A stretch of 64,000 nucleotides of DNA, from NCBI RefSeq assembly GCF_014905175.1, contig NC_057790.1:9610001-9674000 (forward strand), written 5' to 3'. Positions 21,934 to 33,213 of this stretch are shown piece after piece (position 1 is the first letter of the stretch; each line of letters starts with the position of its first letter). Below the pieces are notes generated by a model. It was not told the origin of the DNA. It did no database searches and saw only the letters and a list, made by a program, of their open reading frames with translations. The DNA is from Aphidius gifuensis (Eukaryota > Arthropoda > Insecta > Hymenoptera > Braconidae). The position numbers were made by a program, and so were the translations under genes.

Positions 21934-22134
21934 AGTTTTTCGGTCATATTCATAATCTACAAATGGGACTCTCATAATTTTCTCAAAAAAATAATGTCGT
22001 ATTCAATAGATCATGCACCGGACATAAAAAATGTTGACATTATCACCAGTGAACTGAGTGATATGGTTATCAATGTTATAAGGCGTTTTTATCCAACTAC
22101 ACAAATCCGCTGCTCTTTATTTTATTACCAAAAG
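21934..22134 (+). pseudogene. Exon-like MULE transposase fragment
   Basis: A 201-base segment is preceded by TATTATTTCAG and followed by AAG|GTATGT. It is open in one frame through its whole length (67 codons, phase 0 at both ends). It reads KNVDIITSELSDMVINVIRR, then FYPTTQIRCSLFYYQK. This resembles the MULE transposase block with an acidic 'DFE..A...' motif and a following C.FH box. Here the expected acidic and His residues look changed (TSELS, LFYYQ). It may be an old captured exon or a spliced transposon gene relic. Confidence 0.45.
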
Positions 22135-22503
22135 GTATGTGAATTATTATGATAATTATTCAAAAACTATTGATCTAGAAAAATTTAAAAAATACATTTA
22201 CAATCAAGTCATACATCAAAATAAAACTCTATTTTGATAATTAAATTTTATATAATCAATGATTTATTATTGTCATTATGAAAAAAAATGTATTATAAAA
22301 AAATTTAATAATTTTTTTATTTGACAATATTTAATTGTTACATATAAATAAAATTTACATGTGTTATTTTTTTTATTGGGTTCTATCATTCTGAGACAAT
22401 GTCAACAACACATTCAAAAATTCCAGTTACCATTTGTTCAATCAGTTGATATTGAAAGACATTGAATGTAAATTAAATTTGGATGACTAAGTAGATATAC
22501 AAG

Positions 22504-23120
22504 TAAGGATGTGCGATACTCGGCGATATATCGGATACTTTTACTCGATATTTTTTGATCCGATATACCGAGTAACCGATATTTTTTACCAGATATCGGT
22601 CAAAAAGTACCGGAGACTACAGATTGGGGATTTCAGCAATTTTAAAATATATATTACCTATATTACTTACTGAGAAATATTATTTTATAAACAATTATAT
22701 AAATTGAAATGATAAAAATTATTATTAATTCAAAATATTTAATAAATTTATCCAATATTAGATATTGTTTTGTATTTATTAAAAATACATATATACATAT
22801 ATATTCATGTTAATATATAATATTATTATTAATCTTAATTATTACTAATTATGTTGATAAAAAAATTTTATGTGAAACAATTTAAATTTGAATACAATAA
22901 CAGGACCAGTATTGAATAATATCAATACTGATATAATTAAATAAAATAATAGTTAAGATAAAAAACTCATTAAACATTGGTCCTTTTTTTTTATTTTAAA
23001 AGTACTCGACATTCGATATAACGAGTATTTTTCAACCCGATATACCGGATAACCGATATTTGAAAAAAAAATATCCGATATATCGGTACCGAATACTTTT
23101 AAAAGTATCGCACATCCCTA
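22504..23120. mobile_element. hAT-type MITE with 8-bp target duplication
   Basis: TAAGGATGTGCGATACT at 22504-22520 is inverse to AGTATCGCACATCCCTA at 23104-23120 with one mismatch. The flanks are TATACAAG (22496-22503) and TGTACAAG (23121-23128), an 8-bp target duplication with one difference, as hAT transposases produce. Subterminal GATATATCGG / CCGATATA words occur at both sides. The interior is AT-rich without coding frames. Confidence 0.85.
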
Positions 23121-23253
23121 TGTACAAGATAAGCACAGTATGTTACTCTGCTAAATGGATATAAAATTGGAGCTGGCAAAATGTTATTGACTACTCTTGT
23201 TGATTAAAACGATAATAACTATATTAAATTTTTTTTTATATCTTAAACCAGTA

Positions 23254-23800
23254 TTATATACCAGTACTATAAGCGATGACAATCCAAGCAAGTGCACTGT
23301 GACTCAATGATGCAGCAGTTATTGGTGGAAGTTCAGCTTCATAAAGACTATATAATAAGCTCAATAAACAACTTATAAAAAATAACCAACCAATGAAAAC
23401 TGTAGCTATAACATTCACAGAAAAAAAAAATATACTTATCAAGAATTATATATTCGTTGATTAATTTTATTTAGTACCTTTGACATAACTTTACAATCAG
23501 TTAAAAAAAAAAAAAAATCAACAGACATTCCAATAAAATACGGTCCAAGTCTTGTCTATGGCTTGTCATGAATTTTCTCAAATAATGCAAGAGGATCATC
23601 TGAAATTGGCATGTGATTCTTTATCAATGCAATAATGTAACCAGTTAATATCTATGAACTTATCAACAAAGTAACAACTGTAAATGCTGAATTTTGAAAT
23701 GAGTTGTTGCAACGACTAAATTAACTTCTCCAATTATATAAAACTATGCATCATCAGCCAAATACCAACTCCACAACATACACTGTAATAAATCAAACAA
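23254..23800 (-). pseudogene. Nose-resistant-to-fluoxetine (NRF-6) type acyltransferase fragment
   Basis: Three minus-strand pieces match the multi-membrane acyltransferase-3/NRF-6 family of insects. These are WSWYLADDA near 23776-23750, MPISDDPLALFEKIHDKP...TRLGPYFIGMSVD near 23616-23515, and an exon with GWLFFISCLLSLLYSLYEAE and SHSALAWIVIAYSTG ending near 23264. The last piece is bounded by TTATAG and TG|GTATAT, a good acceptor and donor. A TAG at 23558-23556 replaces the Trp expected after KP, and another TAG follows DDA. The first and last thirds of the family protein are missing. This is a truncated and mutated host-type gene copy, not a mobile-element gene. Confidence 0.65.
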
Positions 23801-24730
23801 AAATTGTTTTCATAATAGGGTTTTTTTATTAATGTAGAAACATTATTCAATTACTATTTGTTTAACTAGAAATAATATATTACCAGTTTCTCCTTTTATA
23901 ATTATCAATTAGCAAAAATATCTAAGGTTTTATCGTGATTGTTCTGAAGAGAAAAAAAAACATAAAATAAGTAAATAAAATATCAGCAAGTCATTATTTA
24001 TTTATAATATAAACATTGAGTATTATTTTATATTGTACATCTTACTTAATTCTGTTGATATTGAAGCTCCTGTGACCTCTAGATTTGAGTTTATTCATTT
24101 CTATCTATTCAATCAATTAATTTTGTCTATTTTAAAAAATAATATGAGAAATGTACTGACATTTAATACATATAAACAATAACTATACGTTATATTTTGT
24201 GCTTACATGGAAATATTAATATTTTGTAAACCTGCCTTAAAGTTACTGCTCCTTACCTCGCTTCCTGTATATTTTATATTATACATGGTGCAGGGATTAT
24301 TAAGCCGGACCGGGCTTCCGTAGTGGCAAGTTAGAAGAAATAATTATTGAGTTTTTTTTTTTATTCGAATTATATAGTTATTATCTAACAAATTCCAACA
24401 ATTGACAACGATTCTCATTATTTCGGTTTATTTGTCGTGACAATTATTTGAAGACTCAAATAATATATATACGCAAGTTGAATTCGGAGAAAAACCAGGG
24501 AGTTTATTTCTACCAGGGACATTTTAATTGTATAAATGAATATAGTATTAAATAGTTTGTGATGTGTAAGCGCAAATGGATAATTATATTCATTAATTTT
24601 TTAAAATAAATACTATATACTTGAATGAATATTTTTTTTTTCGAGTCATAACTGTTTTCAAAAATCATTTTTTTATATTTTAATTTTTTTTTAGTAACAT
24701 TTAAATTAAAAAAAAAAAAAACGAAGATAT
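23800..24730. other. No gene; holds a CCAGGG-terminated repeat end
   Basis: AT-rich, with an isolated GC-richer patch (AAGCCGGACCGGGCTTCC near 24303-24320). ATTTCTACCAGGG lies at 24506-24518, the same terminus as in other elements of this window. No supported coding region. Confidence 0.45.
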
Positions 24731-24734
24731 TCAC

Positions 24735-26209
24735 ATTCAGAATTCCTTGGTTTTCACGACCTTGACTATCATAATATGATACACTCTTTTTCTCAAAATT
24801 TACAACACAAACTGCCTAGTGGTCACGTAAATGTATTGGAATCAGCATGTATTTTTTAGAAAAAATATTGACCCAAAAAAATAAATTTTTTTTGTAAAAC
24901 AGTGAATAAAGTTATACAAATTGAAAATATGATATAAATATAATACATTTTTGGTCCATCTTCTTATTTCTTCATACTGACAACTCTGCAGCTTTTGATA
25001 AAAAAATGAATTTGTCGAATAAATTAATAATGGATCTGTTTCCATTATCAATCCAAAATATGTATTTGTAATCTGTGGGAAATGGTTCAAATAAAAATTA
25101 GAGACAGACGAGATATTAATCAAAATTATACAGTATTATTTGTTTTAATTATTAAAATTTATTACTTTATCATTCAGCCATCTCGTTAGTCTCAAAGTTG
25201 CCAGGTCAGCCACTGATAAATCTTCATTACTACTAAGTTTTCCTTGCTGTTCTCCATGCATTTCCAACCAAACCTGTTTGTTAAATAAAGTTAAGAAAAT
25301 TTTCAATTATGTATGTACAACTAATAAATTTTGAAATAACTACAAACCGGTGTAAGAGGGAGTTTCTGTAGTGATTGGTTATCTTTTATACTGATACATA
25401 GTGGTGAATTATCAAGTGAAATATCCACCTGCATCTGAATAACACAAATTATTTTTATAATTATGTACACATGGCTACATAGATGTATTGAAAAATATAA
25501 ATAATAATAAAATAAATTTAAAAACAAACATAGTAATTAATAAATATTTTTTACTATCCATAAGTGACAAGAAAAAATCTAAATAATATTATTATTTAAT
25601 AAATATATTCATACTCACCACTTCATCATTTTCAAAACTTGAGAGCGCACTTGATTGAGCTGTGTTATCAACATGTTCATCAATATACTTCATTCCAAGC
25701 TATTAAATATATAAAAAAATTATTATCCTACAGTTTTATTTCATACTTTATCAAAAACGGTGCTTATTTCATCCATCATTTCTTGGATATTATCATTTCC
25801 TATTTTTTCTTCTACATTTTTATTTGAGTCACTTTTACTGTCACTTCCAGATGACAGACCCTCTTTAGATGATGAAGTGGATGCTTCTTCAAAGATGCCA
25901 GCTCCACTTTTTCTCTGCTCTTTACTTGAACCAAAGACATACCGATTGTAATGTCGAGTAATTTTTCGCTCAACTTTGATGCACATATCACTCCATACAG
26001 TCGGTGTCACTTGGTTTAATGATTGTTGCCACAAATCCTTGACTATTTTATCACTATAAGTATGAATAAAACCGATGTGCTTGTCGAAATAACTTTTGGC
26101 AATACCCCAAGCCATTTCTATCGCATTATACTTATAGTGATATGGTGGTAGTCTTAATATTGTGTGCATTGTATTTTCCGTAACGTATTCATCTATGATG
26201 AATTTTTTT
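24735..26209 (-). pseudogene. Transposase C-terminus joined to Ulp1-like protease, six phase-0 exons
   Basis: Minus-strand exons read by eye are 26209-25747, 25699-25619, 25434-25348, 25273-25166, 25072-24947 and about 24848-24735. The junctions have GT..AG, except that the last acceptor is unclear, and each exon is in phase 0. Exon 1 has KFIIDEYVTEN and HTILRLPPYHYKYNAIEMAW, which is the C-terminal DDE/D block of an IS630/Tc1-mariner-like transposase. A Ser/Lys-rich acidic tail follows. Exons 4-5 read TRWLNDK, then YFGLIMETDPLL and NSFFYQKLQ, then EEIRRWTKN, the N-terminal half of a SENP/Ulp1 protease. Exon 6 has PIHLRDH then AVCVVNFEKKSVSYYDSQG with the catalytic His and Asp. A TAG at 24818-24816 stands where the family has Trp after the His. 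The exon with the catalytic Cys was not found. The transposase N-terminal relics continue upstream (to about 26330) in broken frames. Confidence 0.65.
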
Positions 26210-26572
26210 TATTGATTTTCTTTCAATAATCCACACAATCGAAGTAGTTGTGTTTCATTAGAACCTTCGACGTGTGGAATATTTTTTTGTTGTAATCAAG
26301 TTCTTAATTCGTTGACGTTTCAGCTTGAACTTAGTAGCTTTTCATACTTGAAATTGATTGTATTTTTTTCTTGATTAATTATATTTTTTTGTATACACAA
26401 ATATATAATTTAAATAAAAAGAATACTATATTTTTGACTGAATTAAAAAAAAAAAAATTCTATTTTTAAAACGAAAATGAAATCATTCTCACGAGGTAAA
26501 AAAAATTATTGTTTAATAAAAAATAAACTTCACGGATAAACTGTTTTAAAATTATTACATATATACATCCAT

Positions 26573-26640
26573 GCAACAAGTGTTTTCTGAAAACTTGTAA
26601 AAATTTAAAAAAGTTTGTTGTATAAAAACACTTGTTGCAA
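26573..26640. repeat. Short hairpin
   Basis: GCAACAAGTGTTTT and AAAACACTTGTTGC flank a 34-base loop that itself has a weaker inverted match (GAAAACTTGT / AGTTTGTTGT). Possibly a minimal inverted-repeat element. Confidence 0.6.
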
Positions 26641-26742
26641 GGCTCAACCTATATACTCCAGCGCTTCCCTTGTGTTTTGTGTGAACCTTAAGAAAATCAA
26701 TACTTTGGCGTCGCGCGAATCAATAAAACGCATATAGATGTG

Positions 26743-26747
<5 letters not shown>

Positions 26748-26780
<33 letters not shown>

Positions 26781-26781
26781 A
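26748..26781. repeat. (GT)n microsatellite
   Basis: About 16 uninterrupted GT dinucleotides followed by GCATGCGCAG. Confidence 0.9.
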
Positions 26782-27004
26782 TGCGCAGAGTTTGAATTTG
26801 AAATTATAGCTGACACATTTGTAAATTAATAAAAAAAAATTTTACAATTTTGTAAACTTAAATAAAAATAAAAAAAATAAAAATTTTGTTAAAAAGTTTG
26901 ACAGTAATTGCTGTGTAAACCATTCTTGAAATTTCACAGCTTTCATTTCCTTATAATAATCATCATCTATCTTTGGTTTTTTTTTTGTCTGGAGGATGAC
27001 TTCA

Positions 27005-27215
27005 GCTGAAAAAATCAAAAAAAAATATTTCTACGTGGTTTGAACCCGGGCCTCTCTGGTTATAAAGTGAGTACTTTACCACGGAGCCAGAATTCTTATG
27101 ACAAACCCCTATAAAAACTCACATAAGAATATGACTATAAAATAATTTAAGTAAAGTGATTGCTTCACAACCAAAAAAGGCCCGGGTTCAAATCCCGATA
27201 AAAGATTTTTTTTTA
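27005..27215. repeat. Foldback with tRNA-like ends
   Basis: On the minus strand 27100-27037 reads TGGCTCCGTGGTAAAGTA then GGCCCGGGTTCAAACC, A- and B-box-like. On the plus strand 27160-27200 repeats the second half, ending GGCCCGGGTTCAAATCCCG. The two halves face each other as an inverted repeat within poly-A/poly-T borders. The tRNA part is degenerate. Confidence 0.5.
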
Positions 27216-27411
27216 TTATTTTTTTTTTCGTTGGGGAAGGGAAAATGGATGTGCAGAATCAATATCTTGAATGATGAGCCAATAAAATATCAGTTAATAT
27301 TATTTATTAGCAATATAATATTCATAAACATTTAATATACATATGTCAAAAAATATTGTCACCATGCTATATAAATTCATAGTTGCTAACTTAAATCATG
27401 ATGAAAATCGT

Positions 27412-29152
27412 TTCTCGAGTTTCTCAAACGTTGCTTCTAAATGAGCGAGACAATCAAATGGCTCATTTTTGAATTTATAAACGCCGATTTCGATCATGCG
27501 TCACAAATGTCTAGAAGCAACTGGATACTTTGCATGAAAAACATGAAACATTTTAAAACAAAAATCAATAGCTTCTTTTCCAGATTTTATTGAAAATAAA
27601 TGTTTATCAATAACTACAACATATGCAGTGCTTTTATTTATATCTATGCCGTTCACAGCAATAATATATGGTTGAACTGAATCTCGGCCAGCAAGAGAAA
27701 TTTTTTCTTGAATTATTTTCTGAATATCTGCTGCAGTCTGAAATATAAAAATTATAATTATCAAATTTTTGTAATTAAAAGTATAAGATATATTATTTTA
27801 AGCATCAACCATTAAGCATACCTTTGCGTGTTCCACAATACTTCCAATGGTTTTTGAAATATTGATTCCCTCCTTGTTTGATCCACTCTGGACTTTAATG
27901 TTCCCTTTTAATGGATACAAATAAGCCAAATTACTTAGTTGAGCCATCATTTTACCACCTTCAGTTGTTGTATAAAGGTCGCAATAGCCAAGCACAGTTT
28001 TACACTTGGCGTTTTTACATTTGATGTTTCGATGAATGTAGTCGAAAAAATTTTCCCAATTGTCTTCAATATTGCCTTTTACCTGAAGATTATCAGACAT
28101 CAAAATCTAGCATAATTAATTGTGGTCCATGTTTTGGTTTGGCCACTCTTTATTGATGAAATCTACGGTTTTCCATGGATTTATTTTCATAAATTCCATT
28201 CTCCATCTGAACGAGGATTTCCATTTGGATATAATCTCTTCAGTATCTCCGCCTTTGTATTTTTTTTCAAGCCATGATATGCTTAATTAAACTTGTTCAT
28301 CTGTCAAATAAATATACATTTTTTCAATTAAAGCTTTTGATTTTCTTAACATGGATACTTGAAATAATTGAGAAATCATCCAAAGACCTTAACATTTTCA
28401 AACCTGGGCTTTTTGATAGTATTGAGATCGACAACAGATTGCGAACGTCTTTTTTTTGTGGTACCTTGAATCACTGAACGTTTATAAAAATAATTCTTGA
28501 ATTTCTGATAAATTCTGCCTCTTCTTTCGATATAAAACATTTTTGTTGTTGTATTTAGAATGGCTGCAAGATTTTCTGCTATTACCTCGTAGTGTAAGTA
28601 GTCCCAATTCCTGAAATTATTTTTTTACATAATTTTATTATTTAATTTCTCAAAAAATTATTTTTTAATTGAAAAAAAAAAAAAAAAAAGTGTACTTACT
28701 CATGTCCAAATTTGCTGATAAGATATCCAACGATACGGTCAGTAATCATTCCAGCATGTTGTTCATAAAATGAATTTTTTTCCTTTGTTTTCATCAATAT
28801 TGCTCTTGTTTCTAACCAGTCATTCAGAATATCAACTAATTTAGGCTTGGTTGTTAGAGAGAAAAATTTTGCTTTTATCCCTGTTGAACTTGTTGGTGGA
28901 ATGTGAACGCTTAAATTGTTATCTGCTAGCGTCACATTATTGTCCAGATTTATTTTCTGAAATTTCATTTCATTTATGTAATTAATATGTAATAGAGTAC
29001 AATTGTGAAAAAAAGAATTTAACTTACATTTTGAAAATGAGAAACCCATTTTTTGAAAAAAATTAATTGATTTACACTATTAGATATAATGTTTTCTACT
29101 TCTTCAGCTTCAATATTAGCTAGAGTTACTTCACATACGATTCCTGCCTCTG
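27412..29152 (-). pseudogene. Unrecognised multi-exon gene with premature stops
   Basis: Family not recognised. Exons on the minus strand, by eye: 29152-29028, 28956-28700, 28610-28388, about 28300-27822 and 27737-27412. Splice sites are good (for example CATGA|GTAAGT at 28700, ATTTCAG at 28958, TTTCAG|ACTGC at 27737). Features are NSVNQLIFFKKWVSHF, a Pro/Ser linker, PKLVDILNDWLETRAILMK, ENWDYLHYEVIAENLAAIL, TKKRR-type basic patches, KWKSSFRWRMEFMKINPW, a cysteine cluster KCKNAKCKTVLGYC, and near the end QPYIIAVNGIDINKS and KMFHVFHAKYPVASRHL. In-frame stops occur after DEQV near 28288 and near 28107-28118, and a TGA at 27503-27501 lies where Trp would be likely, with coding-like sequence continuing to 27412. 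The exon structure says host-style transcription; the stops say it is decaying or misjoined. It may be domesticated-transposon derived. Confidence 0.5.
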
Positions 29153-29479
29153 TTGAATTTTAAATTATGAAATTAAATAAATCATAAATTTTTTTTTAAA
29201 CAATTATTTAGAAAGTTGATGATTTTTAAATTCTTTTATTCAATAATTTTTAACTTTAACAGTAAAAATCGATGACAATTTTTTTATGTAGATCAGTCAA
29301 TATTTTGTGCCATTTTCTGGTTCTTTATTCCCCCTGCAATTACTCGGACTCGGAGAAAAAAAATTTTTTTTTTTAAATGATTGTTTAAAAAAAAACTAAG
29401 TGATGAGCTGATGGTTTGTTTTTCGATTTATATCATTTATTGTTTGGTCATTTCCATTGGTTAACCCTTATTCTTTTCC

Positions 29480-29530
29480 TAATTTAATTGTTAATACCAA
29501 AATATATATATATATTATATATATATATTA
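29480..29530. repeat. (AT)n microsatellite
   Basis: ATATATATATATATTATATATATATATTA run immediately before a long foldback. Confidence 0.8.
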
Positions 29531-29557
29531 GACCGTTTCAAAATTTTTTTTTCCTTT

Positions 29558-30438
29558 CTTAGTATTCAACAAGACAAATTATCTACAATATTTTTTTTTT
29601 TTTTAAGTCGCTCATCGACTTTGAATATTTTCCATTTAAAATACATGTAAGCAGTGTTTATTTTATACTTTTGTTCATAACTTTATCAATTTTGCTAGAG
29701 ACTGGAAATACGACCATTCGAAAGCTTAAAGTTAATACATATTGAAAAATTTTAATCATCTGTTTCGCGGCTAGAAAACTACGTAAACGTTTACTAAACA
29801 AACGATAATTTATTTATTCGAAGACCTCTGGGCTCATAAAATTAAAAATTCGGCATATAAGATAGTGTCTAAAGCTTTTTAATTAAGCTTTTTAAATAAT
29901 CATCTTGAATTGAAATATATTGATTATTTCGAAAGTTATGATTTTTTGAAACACCTAACCGAAAACAGCATTCATTCGTTTATAAAAAAATTGCACAAAT
30001 AACATTGTTTTTTTTTCAGTGTTTCAAAAAATCATAACTTTTATAATAATCAATAAATTTCAATTCAAGATGATTATTTAAAAAGCTTAATCAAAAAGCT
30101 TCAGACACTATATTTTATATGCCGAATTTTTAATTTTATATGAATGCTCAGAGGTCTTCGAATAAATAAATTATCGTTTTTTTAGAAATAAACGTTTATA
30201 AAGTTCTCTAGCCACGAAACAGTTGATCAAAATTTTTTTTTTCAATATGTATTTCAAAGCTTTTTTTTTGAGCTTTCGAATGGTCGTATTACCAAGTCTC
30301 TAGCTCAAAAATTGATAAAGTTATAAACAAAAGTATAAAATGAACATTCTGCTTACATGTATTTTAAATGGAAAATATTCATTCTGAAAAAAAAAAAAAA
30401 TTGAAAATAGTAGATGGTTTGTCTTGTTAAGTACTAAG
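29558..30438. repeat. Long foldback, ~400-bp arms
   Basis: CTTAGTATTCAACAAGAC at 29558 pairs with GTCTTGTTAAGTACTAAG ending at 30438. Further complementary landmarks are CATTTAAAATACATGTAAGC, GACCATTCGAAAGCT and AAGACCTC(T)GGGC/GCTCAGAGGTCTT. The centre near 29955-30020 is unpaired. Arms are about 85-90% alike by eye. No transposase. Confidence 0.8.
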
Positions 30439-30467
30439 ATTTTAGTGGAGAGAGAATTTTTACATGT

Positions 30468-31224
30468 CTAATATATATATGGGGCATTTTGTCAAATCAT
30501 CATCTGCCTGACCCCTACGATTTAATAATATGAGCTATTTTATGGTTGATTTTAGGCTGAAGTTAAGCCTCTAATTTTTAGATTTTTCATTAATTTTTCT
30601 AGACTCCATCATCTTGAATATCACTATTTTTGCAATTTCTCAATAAGGACCATTTTTTTTTTTCTGAATTTTTTTTCACAGAATCAGGTACACAATACAC
30701 TCATTTTAAGCACAGCAAAAATCTGGGTCCAGAAATATAAATGTTTTTTTTTTATTTTTAAAATTTTTATTTTCAGCAAAAAAAGTTTCTAAAAATGCCG
30801 AAACAGAAAATTTACCAAGGGAAAATCTAGTTTTTTTTTATTTTTTTGAAATCAAAAACTTATATATTATAAACTTATATTCATTTTGGAAAAAAAAAAT
30901 TTTTTTGCTGAAAAAAAAAAATTTCAAAAATAAATAAAAAATATTTATGTTTCTGGACCCAGATTTTTGCTGTGCTTAAAATGCGTGTATTGTGTACCTG
31001 ATTCTGTGAAAAAAAATTCAGAAAAAAAAAAATGGTCCTTTTTGAGATATTGCAAAAATAGTGATATTCAAGATGATGGAGTCTAGGAAAATTAATGAAA
31101 AAATCTAAAAAAATTAGAGGCTTAATTTCAGCCTAAAATCAACCAAAAATAGCTCATATTATTAATATCGTAGGGGGTCAGGCAGATGACCTTGTGATTT
31201 GACTAAGAATGCCCCATATATATA
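30468..31224. repeat. Second long foldback, ~330-bp arms
   Basis: ATATATATGGGGCATTTTGTC near 30472 pairs with GACTAAGAATGCCCCATATA at 31201-31220. Internal matches include GACCCCTACGAT/ATCGTAGGGGGTC, TGGAGTCTAG/CTAGACTCCA, GAATCAGGTACACAATAC and CTGGGTCCAGAAA. It starts in the AT run that follows the preceding foldback. Non-coding. Confidence 0.8.
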
Positions 31225-31436
31225 TTATTTTTTTTTATTGTCAATATTATTATTAAATTACCTCTACATTCATGAATTTTTAATCGATAATAAATGATCA
31301 ATAACATTCTATTCAAACAATTTATAAATATTTATAAAAAAATTTTTTTTTAATCATCATTGAAGTGAAAAGTTCGCTCATATCAGTAAAAATTGACCCA
31401 TGTTCTGCTCTATAATATAAAAAAAAAATTACTCAA

Positions 31437-32005
31437 AAATATTGACTTTTAGAGGCACCATGCTATCGTTAATTAAACATTTTTTATTAAGGTTGTTTGT
31501 AAAAGTTCATAGTCGAATCAATATTTGTAGTTTGAGGCGCCCGCATATCGTAACGCTAAATTTCATGCCCGGGTACCCAAAATTTTGTTGCGCTTCCCCC
31601 TTAAAATTGGCTGTGTTCATCCGCTGCGAGAAAACAAAAATTTTTTTTTTAAAACATGAATAACTTTTAAAATCCGTGGCAAACATACTTTATTTTTTCA
31701 AATCATATTCGTTTTTTTCTTATCTACAATTCGATAGAAGAAAATAAGCTTTCGAGTAGACAACGAATCTTGTATATGCTGTTTAAAAAAAAAAAAAATT
31801 TTTCACCCTATTCTCGAGTATAAAAGTTGTCAACTCTGACATTCGTTATCTTAAAAAAGCCAAGGCAAATAAATTGAAATAAATTGTCAACATAGATAAT
31901 TATTTCATTTGCAAAATAAGCCTAATCAAAAAAAAATCGCGTAGAAACTCTAATATTTACTAACAACCTTAATAATTGCATGGTGCCTCTAAAAATCAAT
32001 ATTTT
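31437..32005. mobile_element. MITE, termini AAATATTGACTTTTAGAGGCACCATG
   Basis: The left end (31437-31462) and the right end CATGGTGCCTCTAAAAATCAATATTT (31979-32004) are inverse complements with two mismatches or fewer. The interior holds non-repetitive AT-rich sequence; the open frame at 31442-31663 starts inside the terminus and is not a gene. The same terminus family reappears at 32409-32500 and several times in 62.8-63.7 kb. Confidence 0.75.
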
Positions 32006-32143
32006 CACGTATTTTTTATTTCTTTATGGAGAGCAAAACGTAAGCTAATTTTTACAGATAATTAAAAGTTTGTATCTCAATAATAATAACAATAATAAAA
32101 CAAGTGAGATATTTAACGGATTCACAATGATAATAGTACGGAC

Positions 32144-32216
32144 TGCTGACGTCACAGACAACTGACTTAAAATTCTCATACACTCGGTAAGTCAGTTGTC
32201 CGTGATGTCATATACA
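32144..32216. repeat. Small hairpin with 25-base arms
   Basis: TGCTGACGTCACAGACAACT continues to GACTTA and is inverse to TAAGTCAGTTGTCCGTGATGTCATA across a 17-base loop. A partial copy CTGACGTCACAGACAAAACTG lies at about 10178 in the piggyBac-like MITE. Confidence 0.7.
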
Positions 32217-32408
32217 GACGTGTATTGCAACCGCATGTGTTGGTTATACTACCATTGATGCAGGATTTGTATTTTTTCTTTTCTTTGAAGCATATATACA
32301 CGGTTTTTTTATTGCAAACAATCAAATGGAGTATTATTTTAAAATTTCAATTATCAACAAATTACAATCAATAGCGTTTTGCTCCTCGATATAAAAAAAA
32401 ATTACTCA

Positions 32409-32500
32409 AAAATATTGACTTTTGGAGGCACCATGCAATTGTTAATTAAACATTTTTTTATTAACAATTGCATAGTACCGTTAAAAATTAATATTTTTAG
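32409..32500. mobile_element. Minimal copy of the GAGGCACCATG element
   Basis: AAATATTGACTTTTGGAGGC and the following ACCATGCAATTGTTAAT are paired, across a loop of about 15 bases, with ATTAACAATTGCATAGTACC and an AT-rich remainder. It is the terminus of the element at 31.4-32.0 kb with nearly all of the interior gone. Confidence 0.7.
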
Positions 32501-33213
32501 ATAATTTTTTTTTTCATTTTAAAGAGCAAAACGTGAGCTAATTTTTAACAATAAAATTAGAATTTGTACCCTCAATAATAATAACCAAGTATTGTAAATT
32601 GAAATTTCAGAATAGCTTGTTTTGTTATCATCATTATCGAAGGTACAAATTTTCATTGTTAGTTAAACATTGTTATCAATAAATGAAATACAAATTGCGG
32701 GCTTGGTTGTACAAATTAGTCGAATTATTTTGCGTCTGCAGCAATTGTTTTTTCAGGCTAAGTCATCTAGAAAAAAAGACTATTTCAAACCCTTCCTTCA
32801 CCCTTTCATTTTGCCTGCACAGTTTGTAGTTAATGATAATTTTCAAATCAAAAAAATGATAAACAAATAGATTATTATTAAATGTTTTTAAATGATTTTA
32901 TTTAATATAGAAAATTTAAAAAAAAAATAAAATTAAAAGAAGAAAAATTTGCAGACAGGTGCCTGCGAAATCTTGACAGTTCAATCGAATCCAAAGGGTG
33001 TAAAAGAAGCTAGCCATATGCCTTGAGATCAGAATATGTATTATAATAGAGGGATTAACTTTGTGACTAATATTTTAGAAATCTTTCCTCAAATATTATA
33101 GGCATCTGGAGAGTGGCGACAGTCGGCTGTCAAATAACAATAATTTTTAGAATATCTGGGAAAAAAATCTATGACTGAAAAGAATTTATGTCTGTGTTTA
33201 AAATTTTTTTTTT

